A DNA stretch of 64,000 nucleotides, from positions 1-64,000 of the forward strand of contig NZ_JAAKZY010000024.1 of NCBI RefSeq assembly GCF_011045015.1, given 5' to 3'. A program made the position numbers and the translations under genes. Below the pieces are notes generated by a model. The model ran no database searches, had not been told where the DNA came from, and was given only the letters and a program-made list of their open reading frames with translations. Every line of letters begins with the position of its first letter. Within the stretch, counting starts at the first letter, position 1. This document shows, piece after piece, positions 1-8,700 of this stretch. This DNA comes from Streptomyces scabichelini. GTDB taxonomy: Bacteria; Actinomycetota; Actinomycetes; Streptomycetales; Streptomycetaceae.

Positions 1-651
1 CCCCTCAACCCCCGCCCCGGCACGGTCGGCCTCCCGGTCCCCGGCACGGCGGTCCGCATCGCGGACGACGACGAGGTCCTCATCAAGGGGGGCATCGTCT
101 TCAACGCGTACTGGAACGACCCGGCCGCCACCGATGCCGTCCTGACGGACGACTGGTTCGCGACCGGCGACCTCGGCGCCCTCGACGAGGACGGCTACCT
201 CACCATCACCGGCCGCAAGAAGGACATCCTCATCACCTCCGGCGGCAAAAACGTCTCTCCCGCCGTCCTGGAGGACCGCCTCCGCAGCCGTCCCCCAGTG
301 GGCCAGTGCATCGTCGTCGGCGACAAACGTCCCTACGTCGCCGCCCTGATCACTCTCGACCGCGAGGACGTCGACCATTGGCTCCACGTCCGAGCGATGC
401 CCGCGGACACGCCGATGTCGGAGCTCGTACGCGACCCCGGCATGCGCGCCGACGTCCAGAAGGCCGTGGACTACGCGAACCAAGCGGTCTCCCGGGCCGA
501 GTCGATCCGTGAGTTCGTGCTGGTGGAGGGTGAATTCACCGAGGAGAACCGCCTGCTCACCCCGTCCCAGAAGGTCAAGCGTCATGCGGTGACACGGGCG
601 TACGCGGACGCGATCGAGGCGCTGTACGGGCGTGAAAACAGCAGCTCGTAA
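1..651 (+). CDS. Long-chain fatty acid-CoA ligase, C-terminal part (5' end outside window)
   Basis: The frame is open from base 1 and ends at 651, giving about 216 residues of the C-terminal half of an AMP-forming acyl-CoA synthetase. Visible family motifs are DDWFATGDLG, which contains the adenylate-binding Asp, and the hinge GRKKDILITSGGKN. A long-chain-ligase tail follows, with LLTPSQKVKR near the end, where the catalytic Lys is expected. The enzyme would activate fatty acids to acyl-CoA using ATP. The N-terminal ATP-binding part lies upstream of the window, so the start and total length cannot be judged. The next gene converges on it. Confidence 0.93.
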   Translation, partial: PLNPRPGTVGLPVPGTAVRIADDDEVLIKGGIVFNAYWNDPAATDAVLTDDWFATGDLGALDEDGYLTITGRKKDILITSGGKNVSPAVLEDRLRSRPPVGQCIVVGDKRPYVAALITLDREDVDHWLHVRAMPADTPMSELVRDPGMRADVQKAVDYANQAVSRAESIREFVLVEGEFTEENRLLTPSQKVKRHAVTRAYADAIEALYGRENSSS

Positions 652-713
652 CCTTTACGCCACTACGGAGCCGGCAAGGCTGAGCGTGGGCTGACCCCAG
701 GAGGCCCTGCGGC

Positions 714-1091
714 TCAGAGCTTCCAGGAGCGGAGCTGGTCGGCTACGGCGTGGACGCCGAGACGGGTGTCGCGGATCTTTCGTACGAGGTCGGACAGGGC
801 GCCGTAGGGCGGATCGATGCCTTCTCCGGACTGGTCCATGTACTGGGCGGCGATGAACGCGGCGTACAGGCTGTTGCGGTGCGGGAGTGGTTCCAGGCGC
901 ACGATGGTGTGCATGAGCGCGGCCGCGCGCCAGGCGACGTCCGGGTCGGCTGCGGCGAGGGTGGGCAGTTTGGTCTTGTGGCGGGCGACAGCCGCCACCA
1001 GTGCGGAGTAGTCGGAAACCGTCATGTCCTCGTGGGCGAGGGCGGCCTCCTGAACGTCGAGCAGCCAGGAGACGTCGATGTACAGATGCAT
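714..1091 (-). CDS. Fic/Doc-like toxin component of a toxin-antitoxin pair
   Basis: This 125-residue protein starts MHLYIDVSWLLDVQEAA and resembles the small Fic/Doc-type toxins often annotated in Streptomyces. The region that aligns with the Fic loop reads LEPLPHRNSLYAAF. The classical loop is HPFxDGNKR, so the PxxN frame is kept but the catalytic His and the Gly before Asn are not in their usual places. Classical members AMPylate or phosphorylate translation factors; whether this one has any transfer activity is unknown. Its ATG overlaps the antitoxin stop by one base (TGATG), which implies translational coupling and balanced expression. Confidence 0.7.
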   Translation of the reverse strand: MHLYIDVSWLLDVQEAALAHEDMTVSDYSALVAAVARHKTKLPTLAAADPDVAWRAAALMHTIVRLEPLPHRNSLYAAFIAAQYMDQSGEGIDPPYGALSDLVRKIRDTRLGVHAVADQLRSWKL

Positions 1092-1330
1092 CAGGCGGCC
1101 GCGGCCCCGTCATGGCGCTCAGAGGGCGGTACCTCATCGGGGAAGGCGTCATCGAACTCGTCGCGCAACCGGTCGGCCCAGGCACTGGCTCCCGTGACGA
1201 ACTGCCGGCGGTGCATCTCGCGGACGCCGAGGTCGTGCAAGTACTGCTTGAGGCTCTTGCCCTCGGCTGCGGCCGCAGCCCGCACGCCTTCGAGTTCCTC
1301 GTCGGTGAAGGACACGTTCAGGGATGGCAT
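1091..1330 (-). CDS. Antitoxin of the Fic-like pair
   Basis: This is a 79-residue protein beginning MPSLNVSFTDEELEGVRAAA. The N-terminal beta strand followed by helices is typical of ribbon-helix-helix antitoxins (NVSF strand, then EELEGVRAAAAAEGKSLKQYL). The C-terminal half is acidic (DEFDDAFPDEVPPSE), as expected for a flexible toxin-binding tail. The ATG at 1330 is preferred over an upstream GTG because the preceding 21 residues do not look like antitoxin sequence. It lies directly upstream of the toxin and overlaps it by one base. It probably represses its own promoter as well as neutralising the toxin, as other antitoxins do. Confidence 0.7.
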   Translation of the reverse strand: MPSLNVSFTDEELEGVRAAAAAEGKSLKQYLHDLGVREMHRRQFVTGASAWADRLRDEFDDAFPDEVPPSERHDGAAAA

Positions 1331-1489
1331 ACCCCGATGGTACCTAGTTGGTGCCTGCCGGGCGACCCATAGAGCCTTTCGCCGACAGGGCAACCGCCCT
1401 CCGCGTGCCGAGGACGACCGTGACGGGCTTGTTGGGGCATCTATCCAAGACGCCCTCAGGCGCCGTCGAGGGCACGTACGTCGGCCTGG

Positions 1490-2182
1490 CTACCTCGCCG
1501 TCAGCGCGGTGACCAGTTCGTCCAACCCGTTGAACCGTCCGTCGAAGACATCGGAGCTCGTCGGCGGATCCCCGATCGGTCGCCGGACGTAGGCGGTCCG
1601 CATGCCCCTCGCCCGAGCTCCGCGGAGATCCCAGGCATGGGCGGCCACCATGAGCACGCGTTCGGGTGGACATCCGGCGGTGTCGATGGCGAGCTGGTAG
1701 ACCTCCGGCGCCGGCTTGTAGGCCAGTACTGCTTCGCTGGACAAGGCTTGGTGCCAGCGCAGCCCGGCATGTGCGTTCAGTCGCAGCAGGGCGGCGCGGC
1801 CGGCGTTGGAGAGCCCGAGCACGGGGAACTGCTGCGCGAGCCGCTCGACACCGGCGACGGAGTCGCCCCAGGGAGGCAGGCGCTGACCCGCGGTCGCCAG
1901 CCGGGCGATGGTCGCCGGATCGGCAAGTCCGGCATGGTCGGCCACCCGTCGAGCAGCCTCGCCGTCGATGATCTCGGTGTTGACGTACGCGCGGTGCCCT
2001 TGTCCGATGCGCTGTTGCTCGAGTTCGACATGCTGCTGCCACAGGGTGAGCAGTTCGTCGACAGCCCCATCGTCGGGCGCGGGCACCGCGTCGCGAATCT
2101 CCGCTCGGAGACCGCCGGGTTCGTCGACCAGTGTTCCGAGGACGTCGAAGACGACGACCTCGATATCGCAGATCTCGGCCAT
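1490..2182 (-). CDS. Haloacid dehalogenase type II (HAD superfamily hydrolase)
   Basis: This is a HAD-superfamily protein of about 230 residues, the usual length for L-2-haloacid dehalogenases. Motif I is VVFDVLGTLVDEP (family consensus FDVYGTL), with the nucleophilic Asp at about residue 10. Motif II is GLSNAG, motif III is the Lys in AYKPAPEVY, and the acidic motif IV region reads LMVAAHAWDLRGARA, close to the family pattern VAAHxWDxxGA. Members hydrolyse short 2-haloacids to hydroxyacids. The start at 2182 (MAEICDIEVVVFD) is chosen because longer versions run into the divergent operator region. It is transcribed away from the CGNR regulator gene, which may control it. Confidence 0.85.
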   Translation of the reverse strand: MAEICDIEVVVFDVLGTLVDEPGGLRAEIRDAVPAPDDGAVDELLTLWQQHVELEQQRIGQGHRAYVNTEIIDGEAARRVADHAGLADPATIARLATAGQRLPPWGDSVAGVERLAQQFPVLGLSNAGRAALLRLNAHAGLRWHQALSSEAVLAYKPAPEVYQLAIDTAGCPPERVLMVAAHAWDLRGARARGMRTAYVRRPIGDPPTSSDVFDGRFNGLDELVTALTAR

Positions 2183-2204
2183 GCGTGCTCCCGTTCGCAC
2201 TGGT

Positions 2205-2264
2205 GTCACCGGCTCAACAGGTGACGAGCTTGTCATCGGCCTCGTCACCGGTCAAGATGGTGAC
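2205..2264. promoter_or_regulatory. Paired inverted-repeat operators between HAD and CGNR genes
   Basis: GTCACC-N9-GGTGAC occurs twice, at 2205-2225 and 2244-2264, with starts 39 bp apart. A smaller inverted repeat (TGAC-N6-GTCA) lies between them at 2222-2235. The second copy ends at the base before the chosen GTG start of the regulator gene. The arms are perfect in both copies while the 9-bp spacers differ, which is the pattern expected of dimer-binding operators. It is inferred to be the control region for both divergent genes. Confidence 0.6.
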
Positions 2265-2813
2265 GTGGATTTCGCGTTCGTGAGCGGTAACCCAGCCCTC
2301 GATCTGGCCGGCACCGTGGTGTCTCGTCGAGACGAGCCCGTCGACCTCCTGGCCGCGCCCGCAGACCTCGAGCGGTGGGTGGCCGAATGCGACGAGCTCC
2401 CCGACCGTGTTACCGCCGACTTCGCAACCTTCGAGTCCGCGCTGTCACTGCGAGAGGCGACCTACCGGCTTGCTCTCGATCGCGTCCTCGATCGATCCTT
2501 CGATCCGGGCAGCCTCGACATCGTCAACGAGACGGCCGCCGGGCCAGTACCCACGATCAAGCTCAGCGACGCAGGGCTGCATATGTCGGGAGACCTGCTT
2601 GCAGCGCTCTCGCAAGTAGCCAGAAGCGGTATCGCCGTACTCGCCGATCCCCACGCCTGCCTCAAGGAGTGCGGTCGCACCGACTGCACCCGCATCTATC
2701 TCGACCGCTCGCGCGGCGCCCGGCGCACCTGGTGCGGGATGGACGAGTGCGGCAACCGCGTCAAGGCCGCGGCCTATCGCGCTCGCAGACGAGCTTCGAC
2801 CACAGCCGAGTGA
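2265..2813 (+). CDS. ABATE/CGNR zinc-finger transcriptional regulator
   Basis: The protein has the two-part layout of CGNR regulators. The N-terminal ABATE domain (ligand-binding-like) begins FAFVSGNPALDLAGTV. The C-terminal zinc finger reads CLKECGRTDC, then DRSRGARRTWC, then DECGNRVKAAAYRARR, with the four Cys and the CGNR signature intact. GTG at 2265 is chosen because the family starts a few residues before FVSGN. An ATG at 2181 in frame would add unrelated sequence overlapping the HAD gene. It is divergent from the haloacid dehalogenase and its start abuts one of two inverted repeats, so autoregulation and control of the dehalogenase are likely. Confidence 0.85.
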   Translation: MDFAFVSGNPALDLAGTVVSRRDEPVDLLAAPADLERWVAECDELPDRVTADFATFESALSLREATYRLALDRVLDRSFDPGSLDIVNETAAGPVPTIKLSDAGLHMSGDLLAALSQVARSGIAVLADPHACLKECGRTDCTRIYLDRSRGARRTWCGMDECGNRVKAAAYRARRRASTTAE

Positions 2814-2852
2814 CGCGGGCCCGAGGGAACCACCTGGCGAGAGCGCTACTCC

Positions 2853-2892
2853 GACAGCCGTCAGATCAGTTTGGGTCAATCTGACGACTGTC
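2853..2892. promoter_or_regulatory. Long inverted repeat upstream of TetR gene
   Basis: GACAGCCGTCAGAT at 2853-2866 is repeated inverted at 2879-2892 with one mismatch and a 12-base spacer. It lies between the CGNR gene and the TetR gene and lacks a T run, so it fits a TetR operator better than a terminator. A possible -10 (TAAGCT, 2896-2901) follows it. Confidence 0.55.
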
Positions 2893-2910
2893 AAGTAAGC
2901 TGTTCCGTGG

Positions 2911-3660
2911 GTGGCCCAGTCGGTCGTGGGGCAGTCCACGCCACCGCGGGGAGGGCACTCAGGGGCAGAACGCGACGCAGCAATGGAGGCAGTGGTGGGA
3001 GTACGAGCCGAATCCGTTCGACGGCCGGGGCGGCCCGGAGCGGGCACTCCCGCGGTGCCCGAGGAGGAGAGCATCCTGCTGCGCGGGCTCGAAGCCTTCG
3101 CCGAGCTGGGCTACGACCATGCCTCCGCGCGCGAACTGGCCCGCCGCCTGGGCGTGAGCCACAACTTCATCAACGACCGGTACGGGTCCAAGATGGCCTT
3201 CTGGCGTGCTGTGGTGGACCACGCGCTGGGAGCGCAGTTGGCGCGACAGCCGCAGGTGGATCCCTCGCTCGACGACGCCGAGCGGCTGCGGCAGATCATC
3301 ACCGGCTTCTACCGGACCGCGGCGGACACGCCGCTGGTCGGACGGATCTTCGTCAACGAATTCACCCTGGACACCGAGCGGTTGGACTACCTGTACGAGA
3401 ACTACATCGCTCCGATCCTGCAGACCATGGCGCCCAGCATCGATCGCCTCGTGGCCTCCGGGCGCATGGCGCCCATCCCGATGGACGTGCTGTTCTTCGC
3501 CGTCGTCCCTCCCGTCTCGGGAATGGTGGAGGTGCCTCTGGCGCGGCTCCTGGGGCGGTCCGATGCCGCCTCGCCGGAACAGCTCAGCGCCACGGCGGAA
3601 TTGCTGGCGACGCTCGTGACCAACGGGCTGCTCGCTACCGGTTCGGGGAGTCGCACCTGA
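2911..3660 (+). CDS. TetR/AcrR family transcriptional regulator
   Basis: The N-terminal helix-turn-helix is clear: ESILLRGLEAFAELGYDHASARELA, then RRLGVSHNFINDRYGSKMAFWRAVV. A helical ligand-binding domain follows. The body from about 3060 has normal TetR length. The start is uncertain. GTG 2911 gives 249 residues, and ATG 2983 would remove a 24-residue leader; neither has a good ribosome-binding site. A possible -10 at 2896-2901 would make 2911 nearly leaderless. The long inverted repeat just upstream suggests autoregulation. The target genes are unknown. Confidence 0.85.
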   Translation: MAQSVVGQSTPPRGGHSGAERDAAMEAVVGVRAESVRRPGRPGAGTPAVPEEESILLRGLEAFAELGYDHASARELARRLGVSHNFINDRYGSKMAFWRAVVDHALGAQLARQPQVDPSLDDAERLRQIITGFYRTAADTPLVGRIFVNEFTLDTERLDYLYENYIAPILQTMAPSIDRLVASGRMAPIPMDVLFFAVVPPVSGMVEVPLARLLGRSDAASPEQLSATAELLATLVTNGLLATGSGSRT

Positions 3661-3767
3661 GATCGACAGCCGCATGAGGGCTGCGGCATGCGGCGGTTCG
3701 TGAGTGCCGTGAGCATGCCGCCGGCTTCCACGGGCAACTCGCTGATGCGTTGATCGGACGTGGTTAC

Positions 3768-3881
3768 TCAGCCGGCCTGGTCGCCGGTTGCAGTCACGTG
3801 TTCCGGGTCGCCGTAGCCGTCAAGCCGGTCGACGGCCGTCTTCTCTCCGTACCTCTTCGTCAGTTGGTGTGCCTCGATCAT
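3768..3881 (-). pseudogene. Remnant of ABC transporter ATP-binding protein (first ~20 residues)
   Basis: An ATG at 3881 with a good ribosome-binding site (GAGAGGGA) starts MIEAHQLTKRYGEKTAVDRL. This is exactly how drug-exporter ABC ATPases begin (beta strand, LTKRYG, then KTAVDxL). After residue 20 the similarity stops, before the Walker A motif would appear, and the frame ends at 3768. The rest of the ATPase and any permease are absent. It is therefore a 5' stub left after a deletion. The double operator at 4134-4173 may once have served this gene too. Confidence 0.55.
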
Positions 3882-4125
3882 TCGCGTTCCCTCTCCCGGC
3901 CTCCGGCCACAGACGGTCCTGGTGGCCTTGCCGAGAACGCCAGGAGCCGGGCCATGCCGGTCCGGTGGTACCGGGGGCGAACCGGCCCGGGCGGAGCGGC
4001 TGTTGCGGCCGGACTCCGAGACACTCCGAGCCCCCCGGCCTGCTCGACGAGATGCGCGCGAGTCGGGAAGCGGCGGTCGATCGTCCCCATCCTGACCCCG
4101 AGGCCCGCCTTCGCACCGACGGCCG

Positions 4126-4173
4126 TTGACGAAACGGAACATGGTTCCGTATATTAAGCGGAACGATGCTCCG
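4126..4173 (+). promoter_or_regulatory. Strong promoter with two palindromic operators
   Basis: TTGACG (4126-4131) and TATATT (4150-4155) are spaced 18 bp apart and form a near-consensus housekeeping promoter. ACGGAAC-ATG-GTTCCGT (4134-4150), a perfect inverted repeat, fills the spacer. A second copy, CGGAAC-GAT-GCTCCG (4159-4173), covers the expected transcription start, 24 bp away. The design is that of a TetR-repressed promoter. It drives the alpha/beta hydrolase at 4298 with a leader of about 135 nt. No intact cognate repressor gene with this operator lies next to it. Confidence 0.65.
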
Positions 4174-4297
4174 TTTTCGGCGTAGCCGAAGCCTGACGTT
4201 CGTGACCACCTCCCCCCGCCGGCAGCCATATGAGACCGGCGGCAGCGGCCATTGAGCACAGGGCATTGAGCAGAGGCCATGAAGGGACATACGCACC

Positions 4298-5257
4298 ATG
4301 AGTGAATCGACTTACCCGGCCGACACCTTCAGCTCGTCCACTCCCGTCCTCTCGGTCGGTCCGGTAGTGCTGCCGGCTCCCGGCCGAGCCGTGGACCTGC
4401 ACGTGCGGGTCTCCGCGCCCGTGACCGGGAGCGACCTGCCGGTCATCCTCCTCTCGCACGGTCAGGGCTACTCGAACCACCTCTCCTCGCTGAACGGCTA
4501 CGCCCCCCTCGCCAACTTCTGGGCGGCGCACGGCTTCGTCGTGATCCAGCCCACCCATCTGAGCTCGAGGACGCTGAGCCTGGCCCCCGATACCCCCGGG
4601 GCGCCTCTGTACTGGCGATCACGGGCCGAAGACATGACGCGGATCCTCGACCAGCTCGACGCGATCGAGGCCGCCGTCCCGCAGCTCCTCGGCCGCCTGG
4701 ACCGAAGCAAGGTCGCCGTGGCCGGACACTCGATGGGTGGCCACACCGCGAGCCTGCTGCTGGGCGCCCGGCTCACCGATCCGGACGACGGAACGGAAGT
4801 GAACCTGGCCGAGCCCCGGATCAAGGCCGGTGTACTGCTTGCCGCGCCCGGCAGAGGCGGCGACGCCCTCACCGAGTCCGTGGCCAAGAATCTTTCTTTC
4901 TTCCTGACCACGGACTTCTCCAAAATGACGACGCCCGCGCTGGTGGTCGCGGGCGACAAGGACGCCTCCGCCCACTTGACGGTTCGCGGCCCGGATTGGC
5001 ACGCCGATCCGTACGTGCTCTCCCCGGGCCCCAAGTCCCTGCTCACCCTGTTCGACGCGGAGCACGGGCTCGGCGGGGTCTCCGGATATGACGTCGCCGA
5101 GACCACGGACGAGAACCCCGAGCGAGTGTCCGCGGTCCAGCGGCTCACCTGGGCCTACCTCCGCACCGAGCTCTACCCCGGGGATTCCGCTTGGCAGAAG
5201 GCGCGTGACGCGCTGACGGCCGGTCCCGACCCGGTCGGACGAGTCGAATCCAAGTAG
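4298..5257 (+). CDS. Alpha/beta hydrolase (dienelactone hydrolase/chlorophyllase-like)
   Basis: This 319-residue alpha/beta hydrolase has the nucleophile elbow GHSMGG at about residues 147-152, a catalytic Asp candidate in VVAGDKDAS and a catalytic His in DAEHGLGG. The oxyanion strand reads VILLSHGQGYSNH. There is no signal peptide, so it is cytoplasmic. It probably hydrolyses an ester or amide of unknown identity. The ATG at 4298 has GAAGGG upstream. It stands alone downstream of the operator-rich promoter at 4126-4173, so it is likely induced by its substrate or a related compound. Confidence 0.85.
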   Translation: MSESTYPADTFSSSTPVLSVGPVVLPAPGRAVDLHVRVSAPVTGSDLPVILLSHGQGYSNHLSSLNGYAPLANFWAAHGFVVIQPTHLSSRTLSLAPDTPGAPLYWRSRAEDMTRILDQLDAIEAAVPQLLGRLDRSKVAVAGHSMGGHTASLLLGARLTDPDDGTEVNLAEPRIKAGVLLAAPGRGGDALTESVAKNLSFFLTTDFSKMTTPALVVAGDKDASAHLTVRGPDWHADPYVLSPGPKSLLTLFDAEHGLGGVSGYDVAETTDENPERVSAVQRLTWAYLRTELYPGDSAWQKARDALTAGPDPVGRVESK

Positions 5258-5334
5258 GACGAAGTCCAGCCGCTGGTCCCGCAGGACATCGAGGCGAGCC
5301 GCGGCACGCTGCGGTAGTTCACACGGTCAGGTCG

Positions 5335-5685
5335 TCAGGCGTTGAATCGGTACGAACCCGCCCGTGCCCGGTAGACGTTGCAGGCCGCGCCGCCGAAGGT
5401 GCCGTCTCGGACGTACGCGACACCCCGGGGCGCGGTGACGGGCTTGCCCTCGGTGGGAACCCAGATTTCAGCGCCGCGCCAACTTCGCGTAATACGCGGC
5501 CCGTAAGGGCAGGGACCGGCACAACTGCCCGGAGAGATCAGCACCGTGGCCGGACGCCACTCGCGGCCCGTCCTGTAGCCGGCCGCGCGCCACTCCCCCA
5601 GCTCGTCCGCGCTGAGCCAGTCCTTGTCCGTGACGATCGTGGTGGCCGAACCGTACGTGTACGTCACGACGAGCTTCGCGCGCAT
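5335..5685 (-). pseudogene. Hypothetical protein, possible fragment of a GH78-type rhamnosidase
   Basis: This frame starts 29 bp after the mannosidase stop and encodes about 116 residues. Its beginning, MRAKLVVTYTYGSATTIVTD, with YAGRPR in frame before the ATG, resembles the beta-sandwich segment of GH78 alpha-L-rhamnosidases. There a strand LVVTYxDGS is followed by TIVTDxxW. Further on, WRPATVL and APRGVAYV also recall that family, but the rest does not and the catalytic domain is missing. It is either a small unrelated hypothetical protein or a degenerate enzyme remnant. Its place at the end of a glycan operon favours the remnant. Confidence 0.35.
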
Positions 5686-5714
5686 GCGCGGCCGGCCGGC
5701 GTAAGGGGCGAGCG

Positions 5715-8700
5715 TCAGGCGTCACCCGCCTCGTCGCCGTGGGGCGCCTCCGGGCGGAGGCGGAGGGTGAGGATCTGGAAGGGGCGCAGTGTCAGCCTGA
5801 CGGTGCCGTCGGTGACCTGGTGGCTCGCCGGGTCGTCGAGGGAGCGTTCCAGGAGGTCGGTGGTCGTGGCGGATGCGAGCGGGAAACCGAGGGTGAGAGT
5901 GGCGCGGGCGCGGACGCCGTGGGCCTCGTAGAGGCGTACGACGATGTCGCCGCTGTGGTCGTCGGCGAGCTTGACGGCCTCCACGACCACGCCCTCGTGG
6001 TCGACCGAGACCAGGGGGGCGACGGGCGTGCTGCCCGGCAGGACGCGTTCGGGCAGGTTGAGGTGGTAGCCCTCACGGACGGCGTCGGCGGTGTCGACGC
6101 CGATCACCAGGGCGTAGCTCAGCCGGTGGGTGCCCTGGTCGGCGTCCGGGTCGGGGAAGCGGGAGGCGCGCAGCAGGGAGAGGCGGACCGTGGTGGTGGT
6201 GCCGCCGTCGGGGCGGACGTCGCGGGTGACGTCGTGGCCGTAGGTGGAGTCGTTGACCAGGGCGGCCCCCCAGTCGCGTTCGCCGACGTGCAGGAAGCGG
6301 TGGGCGCAGATCTCGTACTTGGCCGCGTCCCAGCTGGTGTTGGTGTGGGTGGGCCGCTCGACGTGCCCGAACGGGATCTCGGCGGTGGAGTGCGCGGCGC
6401 GTACGTCAAGGGGGAAGGCCGCCTTGAGGAGCTTCTCCCGTTCGTGCCAGTCGACGACGGTGTCGATGACGAGCCGTCGGGAGCCGGCGGGCAGGGTCAG
6501 GGTCTGTTCGATTCGGGAGGCGCCGAAGGCACGCACCACGCGCACGCCCGCCTCGGTCGCCGTGACCGACTCGGCTTCGACGAGGTCTCGGACGGTGTTG
6601 CGGTAGAAGGCGTCGATGTCCCAGGCGTCCCACTGGTTGGGGAAGTCCTGGTGCAGCTGGAGCAGGTTGGCCCGAGCGGCCGGGGGCAGCGCCTCGCGGT
6701 CGGCGGTGAGGTCGCGGGCGGAGGTGATCAGGCCGTCCCGGGAGTCGACGGTCACCCGGACCAGGCCGTTGTCCAGGACGAAGTCGTGGTCGGCCGTGAC
6801 CGGCGGCACGGGGGCGTGAGCGGTGGCCGTGCGTGGTGCGGCGCCCAGTGCCGGTACGCCGTCACGGTCGTGCGGGGCCGCGTTGAAGACGAGGGTGCCC
6901 TCGCCCGGCCGCCCGGCCAGCACGCGCTGGGCATCCTCGATGATCTGCCGAAGCTCCCGGGCGACGGCCGCGTAGGTCTCCTCGGCCTCCCGGTGCACCC
7001 AGGCGATCGACGTGCCCGGCAGGATGTCGTGGAACTGGTGCAGCAGGACCGTCTTCCACAGCCGGTCCAGTGCTTCGTACGGATACGGGTGCCCGTGGCG
7101 CACGGCGGCGGTGGCCGCCCACAACTCGGCCTCGCGCAGCAGGTGTTCGCTGCGCCGGTTGCCCTGCTTGGTGGCGAGCTGGCTGGTCAGGGTGCCGCGG
7201 TGGAACTCCAGGTACAGCTCGCCGGACCACACGGGGGCTCCGCCGTTCTCCGCGAACTCCGCGTGCGCGCGGGTGAAGAAGTCGGCCGGCTTCTCGATGT
7301 CGATCCGGGCCGAGCCCTCCAGGTCCCTCAGACGTGCGGCGCGCGCCAGCATCTCGCGGGTGGGGCCACCGCCGCCGTCGCCGTAACCGAAGGGGATCAG
7401 GGAGCTGTTGGCGGCGGCCTTGTCCTGGAAGTTCCGCACGCTGTGCGCGACCTCGGCGCCGGACAGCTCGCCGTTGTAGCTGTCGACGGGCGGGAAGTGG
7501 CTGAAGATCCGGGTGCCGTCGATGCCCTCCCACCAGAAGGTGTGGTGGGGGAACTTGTTGGTGGTGTTCCAGGACATCTTCTGGGTGAGGAACCAGCGGA
7601 CCCCGGCCAGCTTCATCAGCTGCGGCAGGGCGGCGTTGTAGCCGAAGGTGTCCGGCAGCCACATCTCCTCCGTCTCGACGCCGAACTCGTCCAGGTAGAA
7701 GCGCTTGCCGTGGACGAACTGTCGGGCCAGCGCCTCGCCGCCGCTGATGTTCGTGTCGGGCTCCACCCAAAGGCTGCCCGTGGGCAGGAACTGGCCGGTC
7801 TTCACCTTCTCCTGCGCCCGGGCGTAGACCTCCGGACGGTGTTCCTTGAGCCAGGCGAGCTGCTGCGCCTGGGACATGACGAACTTGAACTCGGGGTGGT
7901 CGTCCATGAGCTGGGTGACGTTGGAGACGGTGCGGGCGACCTTGCGCACGGTCTCGCGCAGCGGCCACAGCCATGCCGTGTCGATGTGCGCGTGCCCGAC
8001 CGCGGAGACGCGGTGCGCGCTGGCGCTCGCGGGCGCCGCGAGGGCCGGGGCGAGGGCCGCGCGGGCCGCGGCGGCGCTGCCGCCGACGTCCTGGAGGTCG
8101 ACGGCGTCCAGGGCGCGTTCGACCGCCCGCAGGATCTGCCAGCGGCGCGGGGAGTCGGAGGACAGCTCGTGCATGAGCTGGCCGAGCACCTCCAGGTCCT
8201 GGACGAGTTCGTGGACCGTCCGGTCGAAGACGGCGAGGTCGAGGCGGCGCAGCCGGTACAGGGGCGCGCCCGGGTCGGCGGCCGGGTCGCCGAGCCAGGG
8301 CGCCCGCCCGCCGACCGCGGTCGGGCCGAAGGAGAGGGAGCCGGGGCCGGTGTGCATGACGACCGGGTTGGCCGCGGCCTCGATGAACGCCACGAACTCC
8401 TCGCCGCCGGTGGCCGACTCGGTCACGGGCAGCCAGGTGTTGCGGGGGTTGAGCGCCTTCACCGCGGTGCCGTCGGCGCGGTAGACCAGGCCCTCGGCGG
8501 AGAACCCGGCGGAGTGGGTGGAGAAGCCCAGGTCCAGTACGGCCTCCACGGGCTTCCCGGCCCACTCGGCCGGGATGGTGCCGCTGACCTTGAACCAGCT
8601 GGTCGACCAGGCCGGGCCCCAGTGGTCGCCGATCCGGGCCGGACGGTAGGGGGCGGTGAGGCCGTCGCGGACCGGCACGGGTTCGCCGCGTACGTCCCAG

